NCBI GenBank assembly: GCA_934500705.1
Contig: CAKSTI010000001.1
Span: forward strand, 124,001-188,000
Length of the DNA: 64,000 bases
Reading direction: 5' to 3'
Origin: an uncultured Clostridia bacterium
GTDB taxonomy: Bacteria; Bacillota; Clostridia; UMGS1810
The notes beneath the pieces were generated by a model, which saw only the letters and a program-made list of their open reading frames with translations, ran no database searches and had not been told where the DNA came from. This document shows, piece after piece, positions 54,201 to 61,099 of this stretch (position 1 is its first letter; each line of letters opens with the position of its first letter). The translations under genes were made by a program, and so were the position numbers.

Positions 54201-54419
54201 AATGTCGGCATCAAGCCGCACGTCGGCGTCAGCGTTTTTGCCGTCGTTCACCATTTGCGCAAGCTCTGCAAGCGACTGTGCATCAGTTACGATGTACGGG
54301 TCACCGGCAGTGCCGCCGCCTGTTAAGCTGTCAGCCAACGCAGGCATTGCCGCCGTGCTTACGGCAAGCATAAGCACGAGGGCAAGAGCGCCGAGCTTTG
54401 AAAAAACAGATTTTTTCAT
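51213..54419 (-). CDS. SLH-anchored surface protein with alpha/alpha-toroid and DUF4430 domains, probable corrinoid-binding protein
   Basis: This is a 1068-residue protein with a signal peptide of about 29 residues. Residues about 35-270 are GLUG-like repeats (GDPYIVTDAQSLAEL, FPFKGTFDGNGHSI, VGGIVG-type units). After a sandwich domain comes an alpha/alpha toroid of the prenyltransferase/transcobalamin type (about 415-690, with LLLDAQGENGLCYYTW and TTGTALAALARF), then a DUF4430 domain (about 743-845, SGWLYTVNGNSP and LKNGDDVKLYY). Three SLH repeats end the protein (about 885-1068). The toroid plus DUF4430 pair is the layout of intrinsic factor and transcobalamin. The gene lies 39 bases after another GLUG gene, both under a cobalamin riboswitch. 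Corrinoid capture at the surface is inferred. Confidence 0.82.
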   Translation of the reverse strand: MKKSVFSKLGALALVLMLAVSTAAMPALADSLTGGGTAGDPYIVTDAQSLAELAQMVNDGKNADADVRLDADIVVDGSWEPLGKNSVFPFKGTFDGNGHSITVTVDNPGLSYFGFFGCLENAEVKNLTLNGEVYCSEPYAYVGGLAARARGNVTLENCVVNMGLSSLARGNAGTGGFVGGYDKGVEYQTPSVRLALTNCINNGFIMMTGEDKDVCVGGIVGTTKNCVQLENCENNAVIYAPGVCVGGLMGQPGSTTGDCRPLISTCKSDATLVGTSGKVYRLYVPANGSGIAKDRVIDSGDNEYTGTSELDITVLLETQKYPSVIAVSSSLVAGESITIIKDGETADENITVSCTQGEKDITKGYIECDGFGAKLTKLNESGKSVQETATLEFTDNNGITVRKPVTFNIQPSEDAKHKLMDSIAASYNGKSGEWVVFDMAVYEYLGFGENTTDKENYLNLAVNNLAGNVPLATDRAKAEIIFASLGKDSARLTPYGSETQYSNAEKLAQMDFGSSHYTAPWILLAEEAGRLELTDKQRNDMISLLLDAQGENGLCYYTWGGESYDDVDTTGTALAALARFYESDSSVKNFVDTAIEGLSSVQGENGSYGNVNSDAMVITGLAAMGINPSSDERFVKAGGSLADALMLYANDSGNGFTTAYASGAAGEKARALATEQGFRALIILEKLKTCTVFNVYTQKTKGAENDDVIRTFDSYEASGEGKKDDGGSNETGGDSGNPSETKNTAKLTVTAINENWLSKEIEIKDGITVAEFIKLAFEGTELSADGLDDGYIKSVTNGKTTLAQLDKGDNSGWLYTVNGNSPTVGMADYKLKNGDDVKLYYTVDYTKDEGSKKWSGSGGGSSKKDDTVSTKDETPKVEETVVVMPFADVSNAEWYYEYVKYAYANKLMQGTSDTEFSPEEILTRSMFVTILYRLENQPSVTKNAVFTDVSDGEWYTSAVNWAVANGIVFGLSDTEFGTDEPLLREQLAAMIMRYAKYKGYDVSAGDNTNILSYDDYADISEYAVPAIRFAVGSKILSGKTDKTVNPSDTATRAEIAAVMTRFAQSLKK

Positions 54420-54458
54420 AATAATTTAATTCCTTTCGCTGTAAAGTAATATATATTA

Positions 54459-55820
54459 TTACTTCTGCGCCGCCTCACAGAGAGGATATATGTCCTCCAA
54501 GGAACGCAAAAGCATTGCTTTTACAGTTTTTGCACCGGTTGCGTTGAAATCTTTTGGTGCATCTACGCTTTGATTTGCACCTGCATCAAATTTTCTTTTT
54601 ACCATACCAACGCTTGTAAGTGTGTCACCGTTGTACGATGCAAATACTACGCAATATGTGCCTGTCTTTGCTGCGGAAACAACCGCTTTTATTTTACTAT
54701 CATCAAGTGTTATTGAGTATGTAATCGGCTCGTCACCGCCGGATGTTTTCCATACCGGAACGGGGTAGCCGTCATATTTGCCTTCAACTACTTTAAAGCC
54801 TTCTAAATTGAGGGATTTCATTTCGGTAGTTGTTTTAGCAGTGTAACCGTTTAAACCGTAGTTACCGTTTTTAAGCATCGCAAAAGAGCTCCACGAAGAC
54901 GGACTTGGGTTCAAAGTGCTGTCATAATAAAATGCTGTTATCTTTTTATTAGTAATAGAACTTGTATTGTATGAAATACCAAAATTTTTACTTGCACCAA
55001 CCTTTGCGCAAAGAAGTGTATTTGATAGCTCCAATGACACACTACCACTATTTATATATCCTACAACACCTCCGGCATTTCCACTTCCCGAAATATTTCC
55101 AAGTATAGAGCTGTTAGATATATTGACATTACTATAATACTGTGCCGAGCCAATAATACCTCCGTAATATGTACTGCTTGCACCGGATATTGCAACATTG
55201 CTTATGCAGTTGTCCACCGTAATAGTCGTACACTTATCTTTACTACCGGTAATCATACCAACAATTCCGCCAACAAATGTATAATCTTTCCCGGTTTTAT
55301 ATGCAATACTTCCAGACACAATACAATTATCAATCGTTGCCATACTACCCTCAGATATTTGTCCGGCTAAAACACCTACGGTATTAACCTTATTAATGTC
55401 GGTTATGTCTTTGATTTCAACTCTAATGTTTTTAACGGTTCCTGCCAGTTCGCCAATCAATCCGGTATTTACATACGTTGTACCTTGCCAAGTAGAAGTA
55501 CCCGTTCCACCTGCAAGCGTTAAATTTGAAATAGTATGTCCCTTACCGTCAAACTCGCCCGTAAGTTTCTTTATAACATACGTTTTATTATCAAGCACAA
55601 CGCCATTCATATCAATATCAGCGCCAAGCTGCACGTACCATACCTCATCTTTTGTATTAAGCTCTTTGAGTTGTCCCGCCGTTGTAATAACATAGGGGTC
55701 TGTTTGAGTTCCTGAACCCTTTAAGGTAGTCGAGTCCGCCGACACTGCCGCCGGCATAGCGCACACGGCAACGACCAGTGCCGCAAGTAACGCTGTCACT
55801 TTTGAAATTGTTTTGTTCAT
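54459..55820 (-). CDS. secreted GLUG-repeat protein under the cobalamin riboswitch
   Basis: This is a secreted protein of 453 residues. The ATG at 55820 gives a signal peptide (MNKTISKVTALLAALVVAVC..., about 28 residues); longer in-frame starts read into the riboswitch terminator. Residues about 32-300 are GLUG-like beta-helix repeats: GTQTDPYVITTAGQLKEL, a LTGEFDGKGHTISNL unit, and several VGGIVGMITG-type turns. The last 95 residues form an Ig-like domain ending VKAMLLRSLEDIYPLC, a type common in secreted clostridial proteins. It has no SLH anchor and no enzyme motif. It precedes the SLH/DUF4430 gene and probably works with it. Confidence 0.8.
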   Translation of the reverse strand: MNKTISKVTALLAALVVAVCAMPAAVSADSTTLKGSGTQTDPYVITTAGQLKELNTKDEVWYVQLGADIDMNGVVLDNKTYVIKKLTGEFDGKGHTISNLTLAGGTGTSTWQGTTYVNTGLIGELAGTVKNIRVEIKDITDINKVNTVGVLAGQISEGSMATIDNCIVSGSIAYKTGKDYTFVGGIVGMITGSKDKCTTITVDNCISNVAISGASSTYYGGIIGSAQYYSNVNISNSSILGNISGSGNAGGVVGYINSGSVSLELSNTLLCAKVGASKNFGISYNTSSITNKKITAFYYDSTLNPSPSSWSSFAMLKNGNYGLNGYTAKTTTEMKSLNLEGFKVVEGKYDGYPVPVWKTSGGDEPITYSITLDDSKIKAVVSAAKTGTYCVVFASYNGDTLTSVGMVKRKFDAGANQSVDAPKDFNATGAKTVKAMLLRSLEDIYPLCEAAQK

Positions 55821-55895
55821 TTTTCTTTCGTCCTTTCCAAAAATATCTATGTCAATCCACGAATGCGCACGCAAACACGCCCACATAAAACAAAA

Positions 55896-55918
55896 GCGGC
55901 AACCTAATAGGTTGCCGC
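55896..55918 (-). terminator. intrinsic terminator of the cobalamin riboswitch
   Basis: Reading leftwards, GCGGCAACCT, loop ATT, AGGTTGCCGC form a perfect 10-bp stem followed by TTTTGTTTTATG. It lies between the aptamer and the GLUG gene start at 55820, so cobalamin-bound RNA should stop here. Confidence 0.93.
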
Positions 55919-55989
55919 AGCAGTTTTTCTGCAAGCGTCACAATACGGCATACAAAGCCGTAAACATTGCCCATACACTCAGCGGAGCA

Positions 55990-56185
55990 ACATCAAAGCA
56001 GGTCTTCTGACTCGTGCCCTATAAAAGCGTCACATTTCCTGCCTTCTCAGTTTCCCAATGACTGACTTTCGTCAACGGAGAATGTGACATTCGGGTACAT
56101 ACAGCGACTGGTATCGTCCGAGGTTCGCACTCGGTTCCCTTTTCACCCGTCAAGGCCCTTGGGCGCATGGCGGACACTTTGTGTG
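55990..56185 (-). promoter_or_regulatory. cobalamin riboswitch aptamer
   Basis: Reading leftwards, the core shows GGGTGAAAAGGGAACCGAGTGCGAACCTCGGACGATACCAGTCGCTGTA in segments (56101-56150), matching the family pattern GGGAA...GGTG..AA..CC..C....CGC.ACTGT. The B12-box-like sequence GTCAGAAGACCTGC lies at the 3' end (about 55997-56010). The long central arm and a downstream terminator complete the switch. It should turn off the two genes when cobalamin is plentiful. Confidence 0.93.
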
Positions 56186-56207
56186 AGTTTTGATATTTAT
56201 TAATTGC

Positions 56208-56236
56208 ATTGTACCACAATTTTTACTTATTATCAA
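56208..56236 (-). promoter_or_regulatory. sigma-A promoter of the cobalamin riboswitch
   Basis: Reading leftwards, TTGATA (56231-56236) and TACAAT (56208-56213) are 17 bases apart, about 20 bases before the aptamer. A small hairpin (56238-56261) between this and the upstream HAD gene may be a weak terminator. Confidence 0.85.
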
Positions 56237-56266
56237 GCCACAAATCAAACTTTGTGAGTGGTTTTG

Positions 56267-57058
56267 TCAATTTTTTGCAAGTTTTTCATATATTTCCCTT
56301 ATGTTTTCATACACAAAGGTCGGTTTTACCTCGCTTTTTTCCAAATCATCGAGTGTGCCCTCGCCGCTCAAAACAAAAATTGAGCATATGCCTGCATTTA
56401 CACCGCAGGCAATATCGGTGTAGAGTCTGTCGCCCACGACGGCGGTTTGACCTTTGGTACAGCCGCATTTTTTCATTGCAAGATACGCCATTTCGGGGCA
56501 GGGTTTGCCTATAAAGCGTGGACGGCGCTTTGTTGCGTTAAAGAGCATTTCGCTGACCGAGCCGCAATCCGGCACAAAGCCGTACCACGTGGGGCAGACA
56601 AGGTCGGGATTTGTGGCAATGTAGTCAACGTCCCTGTTTAGCAATATGCACGCATCTTCCAACTTTTTAAACGAAAGTTCGGTGTCAAAGCCCATACAGA
56701 GGCAGTCTGTGCCGTCCTGCAATTTGGCGGTTACGGGGAGTCCGAAGTCCGCAAGCTGAGATACAAACGACTCTGTTCCGAGGGCGTATATCTTGCTGTA
56801 ATTTTTATTTTTAAGATAGAGGGCGGTTGCATCGGTTGAGGTCAAAAAATCGTCTTTTGACGCCTTGATGCCGAGTGCGGCAAGTTTTTCCACGTATTTG
56901 TTTACGCTCTTTGACGAATTGTTCGTAAGAAAAATATATCTGCCGCCGCTCCTCTTAACATAATCCAAAAAATCAAGAGTGCCGTCAAAAAGGTCGTTGT
57001 CAAGATATATGGTACCGTCCATATCCAACAGAAAAAGTTTAATATCCTTTATATCCAT
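56267..57058 (-). CDS. HAD-IIA family sugar phosphatase (NagD-like)
   Basis: This 263-residue cytoplasmic phosphatase has the four HAD motifs: LLDMDGTIYLDN (nucleophile Asp), FLTNNSSKS (Thr/Asn), the lysine in RFIGKPCPEM, and VGDRLYTDIACG (metal-binding Asp). The cap between motifs 2 and 3 is of the C2 type seen in NagD, p-nitrophenyl phosphatase and glycerol-phosphate phosphatase. The start at 57058 has GGAG ten bases upstream. It lies four bases after the DUF1667 gene, in the glycerol-3-phosphate oxidation operon, so glycerol phosphate or dihydroxyacetone phosphate are reasonable guesses for the substrate. Confidence 0.88.
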   Translation of the reverse strand: MDIKDIKLFLLDMDGTIYLDNDLFDGTLDFLDYVKRSGGRYIFLTNNSSKSVNKYVEKLAALGIKASKDDFLTSTDATALYLKNKNYSKIYALGTESFVSQLADFGLPVTAKLQDGTDCLCMGFDTELSFKKLEDACILLNRDVDYIATNPDLVCPTWYGFVPDCGSVSEMLFNATKRRPRFIGKPCPEMAYLAMKKCGCTKGQTAVVGDRLYTDIACGVNAGICSIFVLSGEGTLDDLEKSEVKPTFVYENIREIYEKLAKN

Positions 57059-57062
57059 AATT

Positions 57063-57425
57063 TTAATTCTCCGAAGCATCTGTATTTTGTGTTACAACAA
57101 CATCGACACCCGTACCGGCAACATCTTTTACTGCAACATCGCCGATTTTAATCGGCAGAGGAATACGGACGGAATTTATGACGGACATACATTCAAATAT
57201 TTTGCCTTTGGGTATCGGCTGTGCGGTTTTTACCGAAACGGGAGTACCGCAAGTGCTCATTACTGTTGAGGTAACCACTCTTGTAGGATTGGTGCACTCG
57301 TCTTTGGCGTATTTTGCGCCACGGGGACAGGTATTGCCGGTCACATCTGTGACACTGCCGTTATCTAACGTAACTTCTATACGGCACCCTATGGGGCACA
57401 CTATGCAGGTGAGTTGTCTTTTCAT
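57063..57425 (-). CDS. DUF1667 family cysteine-rich protein
   Basis: This 120-residue protein starts with ..TCIVCPIGCRIEV, a CxxCxxxC motif, and has two more cysteines at NTCPRG and MSTCG. The family is regularly encoded with the two flavoproteins upstream of it here and is thought to bind an iron-sulfur cluster as their third, electron-transfer subunit. Its ATG overlaps the stop of the second flavoprotein by four bases. Confidence 0.88.
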   Translation of the reverse strand: MKRQLTCIVCPIGCRIEVTLDNGSVTDVTGNTCPRGAKYAKDECTNPTRVVTSTVMSTCGTPVSVKTAQPIPKGKIFECMSVINSVRIPLPIKIGDVAVKDVAGTGVDVVVTQNTDASEN

Positions 57426-58663
57426 TTTTCTCCCTCCAATTCAAAGCGCAGTTTTTCGGCGTTTTTAAAAGCGTCGGACTTTAAAACAATTCTGTTCATT
57501 TCTCCGGGGGCGGCTTTAACGAGTTTTTTGGAAAACACGGTTTCCGTACCGCTTTTTACAACAACCGACGCATTTCTGAACACGTCGCTGACTCTGAAAA
57601 ATACAGCCGTGTCCTTTGTCTGTGTGATTTTCTGCGGAACGGTGTAGCGTATTCTGCCGTCGGTTTCTATCGGTACGGACACGGTACTTTCAAGACCGCT
57701 TTTAATGTATTCCGCCGCAGATTTTCCGGCGGTTTCCGCCTCATCGGAAACAAAGTCAACGAGGTCGTGAACGTGAAGCACATTGCCGCAGGCAAATATG
57801 CCGTCGATATCAGTCTGCCGGTTCTGGTCAACCACTGCGCCGTTTGTAATGCGGTCAAGGGTGACGTTTGCCTTTTTGGTAAGTTCGTTTTCGGGGATTA
57901 GTCCAACAGAGAGGAGAAGTGTATCACACGGGATATACTGCTCTGTTCCGCAAACAGGCTTTCTGTCCTCTCCCACTTTGGCAACCGTCACGCCGACTAC
58001 TCTGTCTTTGCCGTGAATTTGCGTAACCGTATGGCTCAGCATAAGCGGTATGTCAAAGTCATTAAGGCATTGTTCGATGTTTCTGGCAAGACCGCCGGAG
58101 TACGGCATCAGCTCACATACGGCGTGCACTTTTGCACCCTCCAATGTCATTCTGCGTGCCATAATAAGTCCGATGTCGCCCGAACCTAATATAACAACGT
58201 CTTTGCCGGGCATATAACCCTTCATATTAACAAGTTTTTGTGCAGTGCCGGCGCTGTAAATACCTGCCGGGCGTGTGCCGGCAATATTGAGCGCACCCTT
58301 GGGTCTTTCACGGCAGCCCATGGCGAGGATTACCGCCTTTGTGCTTACGGTGAATATTCCGTCGGTTTTATTGACGGCGGTCACGTTTTTATCCGCATCA
58401 ATGTCTAAAACCATAGTATTGAGTTTATATTGAATGCCGTACTGCTTAACCTTTTGTTCGTACCGTGCTGCGTATTCCGGTCCTGTGAGTTCCTCGCCGA
58501 ACTTATGCAAACCAAATCCGTTATGTATGCACTGCTGCAAAATTCCGCCGAGGTGTGAGTCACGCTCCAAGATTAAAATATCCTTAATGCCGCTCTCGTA
58601 TGCAGACACTGCCGCACTCATTCCGGCAGGGCCTCCGCCTATTATAACCAAATCCGTCATCAC
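57422..58663 (-). CDS. NAD(P)/FAD-dependent oxidoreductase, partner of glycerol-3-phosphate dehydrogenase
   Basis: This 413-residue flavoprotein belongs to the pyridine nucleotide-disulfide oxidoreductase fold. The FAD site is GGGPAGMSAAVSAYESG at the N-terminus, the NAD site is ILGSGDIGLIMARRM, and DGIFACGNVLHVHDLVDFV is the second FAD motif. It has no redox-active CxxC pair of thioredoxin reductases; GMGCRERPKGA and CIHNGFGLHKFGEELTGPEYA are typical of the subgroup that pairs with GlpA-like enzymes. It probably moves electrons from the dehydrogenase to NAD or another acceptor. It overlaps the upstream gene and the downstream DUF1667 gene by four bases each. Confidence 0.9.
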   Translation of the reverse strand: MMTDLVIIGGGPAGMSAAVSAYESGIKDILILERDSHLGGILQQCIHNGFGLHKFGEELTGPEYAARYEQKVKQYGIQYKLNTMVLDIDADKNVTAVNKTDGIFTVSTKAVILAMGCRERPKGALNIAGTRPAGIYSAGTAQKLVNMKGYMPGKDVVILGSGDIGLIMARRMTLEGAKVHAVCELMPYSGGLARNIEQCLNDFDIPLMLSHTVTQIHGKDRVVGVTVAKVGEDRKPVCGTEQYIPCDTLLLSVGLIPENELTKKANVTLDRITNGAVVDQNRQTDIDGIFACGNVLHVHDLVDFVSDEAETAGKSAAEYIKSGLESTVSVPIETDGRIRYTVPQKITQTKDTAVFFRVSDVFRNASVVVKSGTETVFSKKLVKAAPGEMNRIVLKSDAFKNAEKLRFELEGEK

Positions 58664-60102
58664 ACAGCCCCCTTTGTCTTTCCGACGGTAATGTGGGAAT
58701 TACCGCCGCTTTTGGTAATGTCATCATATTTTTTGCCAAGTTCACGTGACAGAATTTCGGCAACGTAAGGCAGGCAAAAGCCGCCCTGGCAACGCCCCAT
58801 ACCGGAGCGTGTGCGGCGTTTTACGCCGTCTATGTCACGTGCACCGGGGTTTTTGTAAATTGCCTCGACAATCTCGCCTTCGGTTACGGTTTCGCATCGG
58901 CAGATTACTCTGCCAAAGCGTGGGTCTTGCTTTATAATTCGGTTTTTCTCGTCAATATCGGCGTCACGGAAGCGGTGCATCGGCTCTCTTACGGGGTTGA
59001 AGTTCTCATTGATTTCAAGTTTCAAACCGCTGTTTCTCAAAAGCTCTGCAACGTATTCCGCTATTGCCGGCGATGCCGAAAGTCCGGGGGACTCTATGGC
59101 GGCAACATTTACAAATCCGCCGTCTTTAACGTTTATTATAAAATCTCCGGTGTCGCCTACGGCACGCAGACCGCAAAAGGACGTAATCGTTTTTGCAAAC
59201 GAAACGGAAGGTACGTTCTCCATCGCCTCGGAGATAATTTTGGCAAACCCCTCAGGTGTGGTGCTCTTGTCCTCTTTATCCTCCATATCAACGGCGGTGG
59301 GTCCTGTCAGGTAATTGCCGTCCACTGTGGGGGAAAGCAAAATTCCCTTGCCTTTTTCGGACGGAGTTCTGAATATTGTCCGCTCGGTAAGCGTACCGCA
59401 CTCGCTGTCGAGGAGAATATATTCACCACGTCTTGGGTGGATTTTAAACGAAAAGTCGCCTGCTATGTTTGCAACCCTGTCGGCATACACTCCGGCAGCA
59501 TTTACCACGTACTTTGCACAAATACTGTCTTTTTCCGACGCAAGTCTATACGCGCCGTCCGTATGCGATATTGAGCTAACCTCAAAATTGAGTTTAAGTT
59601 CGGCGCCGTTATCCATTGCGTTACCCACGGCGGCTATGCAAAGTCCGTAGGGGCAAATTATTGCGCCTGTCGGAGCATAGAGTGCGCCAACGGCATTATC
59701 GGTGATATTCGGTTCCAATAATTTAAGCTCTTTGGCATCTATTATTTTAAGTCCGTCAACGCCGTTTTTTACGCCACGATTATAGAGATTTTCCACTTCT
59801 GTCATATCGTCATCGTTCAAGGCTATTACAAGCGAGCCGTTATTTTTGTAGCGGACGCCGAGCTGTTTTGCGGTTTCCGCCATCATCTTTGAACCTCTGA
59901 CGTTAAGGCGGGCTTTGAGCGAGCCTTCCTTTGCGTCAAATCCTGCGTGGACTATGGCAGAATTTGCCTTTGTGGCTCCGCACGCAACATCGTTTTCCCT
60001 TTCAAGAATACAGACTTTTAAATCATACTTGGTAAGTTCTCTTGCAATCATTGCGCCAACAACTCCGGCGCCGATTACTGCAACATCATACAAGTCGGTC
60101 AT
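58660..60102 (-). CDS. anaerobic glycerol-3-phosphate dehydrogenase-like FAD enzyme with [2Fe-2S] domain
   Basis: This 480-residue flavoprotein oxidises glycerol 3-phosphate to dihydroxyacetone phosphate in the GlpA family; the L-2-hydroxyglutarate oxidase family is similar. Residues about 1-365 form a DAO-type FAD domain with GAGVVGAMIARELTKYDL and CGATKANSAIVHAG. The C-terminal 90 residues are a BFD-like iron-sulfur domain with four cysteines: VICRCETVTEGE (two) and GRCQGGFCLP (two). The gene is first in the operon with the second flavoprotein, DUF1667 protein and HAD phosphatase, and divergent from a DeoR-type regulator. The precise symbol is uncertain, since family members differ in substrate. 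Confidence 0.85.
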   Translation of the reverse strand: MTDLYDVAVIGAGVVGAMIARELTKYDLKVCILERENDVACGATKANSAIVHAGFDAKEGSLKARLNVRGSKMMAETAKQLGVRYKNNGSLVIALNDDDMTEVENLYNRGVKNGVDGLKIIDAKELKLLEPNITDNAVGALYAPTGAIICPYGLCIAAVGNAMDNGAELKLNFEVSSISHTDGAYRLASEKDSICAKYVVNAAGVYADRVANIAGDFSFKIHPRRGEYILLDSECGTLTERTIFRTPSEKGKGILLSPTVDGNYLTGPTAVDMEDKEDKSTTPEGFAKIISEAMENVPSVSFAKTITSFCGLRAVGDTGDFIINVKDGGFVNVAAIESPGLSASPAIAEYVAELLRNSGLKLEINENFNPVREPMHRFRDADIDEKNRIIKQDPRFGRVICRCETVTEGEIVEAIYKNPGARDIDGVKRRTRSGMGRCQGGFCLPYVAEILSRELGKKYDDITKSGGNSHITVGKTKGAV

Positions 60103-60130
60103 CTCCCCTGTTTGTTTACAAAATTTTTTC

Positions 60131-60159
60131 TTTACAAATCGACAAGAATATTATATAAT
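60131..60159 (+). promoter_or_regulatory. promoter of the DeoR-type regulator
   Basis: TTTACA (60131-60136) and TATAAT (60154-60159) with a 17-base spacer. The -35 is part of a TTTACAAA word (60131-60138) that recurs as TTTACAAA at 60115-60122, a possible repressor site. Confidence 0.75.
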
Positions 60160-60179
60160 TATTGAGCAACAAAAATCAA
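60150..60179 (-). promoter_or_regulatory. promoter of the glycerol-3-phosphate oxidation operon
   Basis: Reading leftwards, TTGATT (60174-60179) and TATAAT (60150-60155) are 18 bases apart. It overlaps the divergent promoter, so one bound repressor could silence both directions. Confidence 0.65.
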
Positions 60180-60255
60180 CAATGGCGAAAAATAAGAAAG
60201 ATTTTACATTTTATATTGAAAAAGTGCGCAGTAATGCGCAAAAAGAGGTGTCATT

Positions 60256-61011
60256 ATGTACGGAAACGAACGGGAAAGAGAAATTATGGATCTGCTCGCC
60301 CAAAACAGATACGCAACGGTTGAATACCTGGCGGAAAAGATACACATAAGTCCGTCGAGCATACGCAGGGACCTTAAAAAGTTGGAAATGGAAGGCCTTA
60401 TTACCAGAAGTTACGGCGGAGCGGAAATCAAAAAGTCAATTAACAGGCAGATACCGTACTTTTTGCGAAGTCACAAAAACACCAAGGAGAAAAACTTTGT
60501 TGCGCAAATTGCGTCATCGCTTGTAAAAAGCGGAGATGTGGTGTTTCTTGACAGTTCAACGAGTACATATTTTATGATTGAACACATAAAAAGCATTAAG
60601 GGAATAACCGTTATAACAAACAGTCTTGCAAGTATGACGGCGCTTGCGGAATACGGGGTAAATTCGTTTTTTGCCGGCGGACACTTAAACCCGGAAAACC
60701 GCTCCTGCTGTGTGGGTGCGCAGACAGAGGAATTTATACGCAGTGTGCACGCAGATATTTATTTTTTCTCCGTGCAGTCCCTCACAAGCGACGGAAGTCT
60801 GTACGACTGCTTTGCAAACGAGATAATGACAAGACGTCTTATGCTCGAAAACTCGGAAAAGAAAGTTTTTCTCTGCGACAGCAGTAAAATAAACCACTAC
60901 TCCGCATACAGGCTGTGCGATGTGTCCGAGCTTGACTGCGTGATAAGCGACATCGACCTTAAAAACTATCTTGTAAAAGAATACAAAAATACTGACTTTA
61001 TATATAGGTAA
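60256..61011 (+). CDS. DeoR/GlpR family transcriptional regulator
   Basis: This 251-residue regulator has an N-terminal DeoR helix-turn-helix (about residues 6-58: REREIMDLLAQNRYATVEYLAEKIHISPSSIRRDLKKLEMEGLITRSYGGA in parts) and a C-terminal DeoRC sugar-phosphate-binding domain with the typical VVFLDSSTSTYFM and FAGGHLNPENRSCCVG motifs. Such proteins repress sugar or glycerol catabolism and release DNA on binding a phosphorylated intermediate. The ribosome site AGAGGTG precedes the ATG by five bases. It is divergent from the glycerol-3-phosphate operon, its likely target together with itself. Confidence 0.92.
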   Translation: MYGNEREREIMDLLAQNRYATVEYLAEKIHISPSSIRRDLKKLEMEGLITRSYGGAEIKKSINRQIPYFLRSHKNTKEKNFVAQIASSLVKSGDVVFLDSSTSTYFMIEHIKSIKGITVITNSLASMTALAEYGVNSFFAGGHLNPENRSCCVGAQTEEFIRSVHADIYFFSVQSLTSDGSLYDCFANEIMTRRLMLENSEKKVFLCDSSKINHYSAYRLCDVSELDCVISDIDLKNYLVKEYKNTDFIYR

Positions 61012-61038
61012 GGCGGCGCACAGGATTTGCACGCCGCC
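61012..61038 (+). terminator. terminator after the DeoR-type gene
   Basis: GGCGGCG (61012-61018) and CGCCGCC (61032-61038) form a GC-rich stem directly after the stop codon, followed by GTTTAATTAAAT. Confidence 0.75.
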
Positions 61039-61055
61039 GTTTAATTAAATAAACA

Positions 61056-61090
61056 CGGGGTGCAGGAAAACTATCGTCCTTTGCACCCCG
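61056..61090 (-). terminator. terminator after the Gfo/Idh/MocA gene
   Basis: CGGGGTGCA and TGCACCCCG with an inner GGA/TCC pair form a strong stem 9 bases past the stop codon at 61100. In the leftward direction it is followed by TGTTTATTTAATT. Confidence 0.8.
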
Positions 61091-61099
61091 GTGCGATTC

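Noticed and set aside
56019..56219. Small leftward frame of 66 codons
   Set aside because: It lies within the cobalamin riboswitch, whose conserved core accounts for the sequence.
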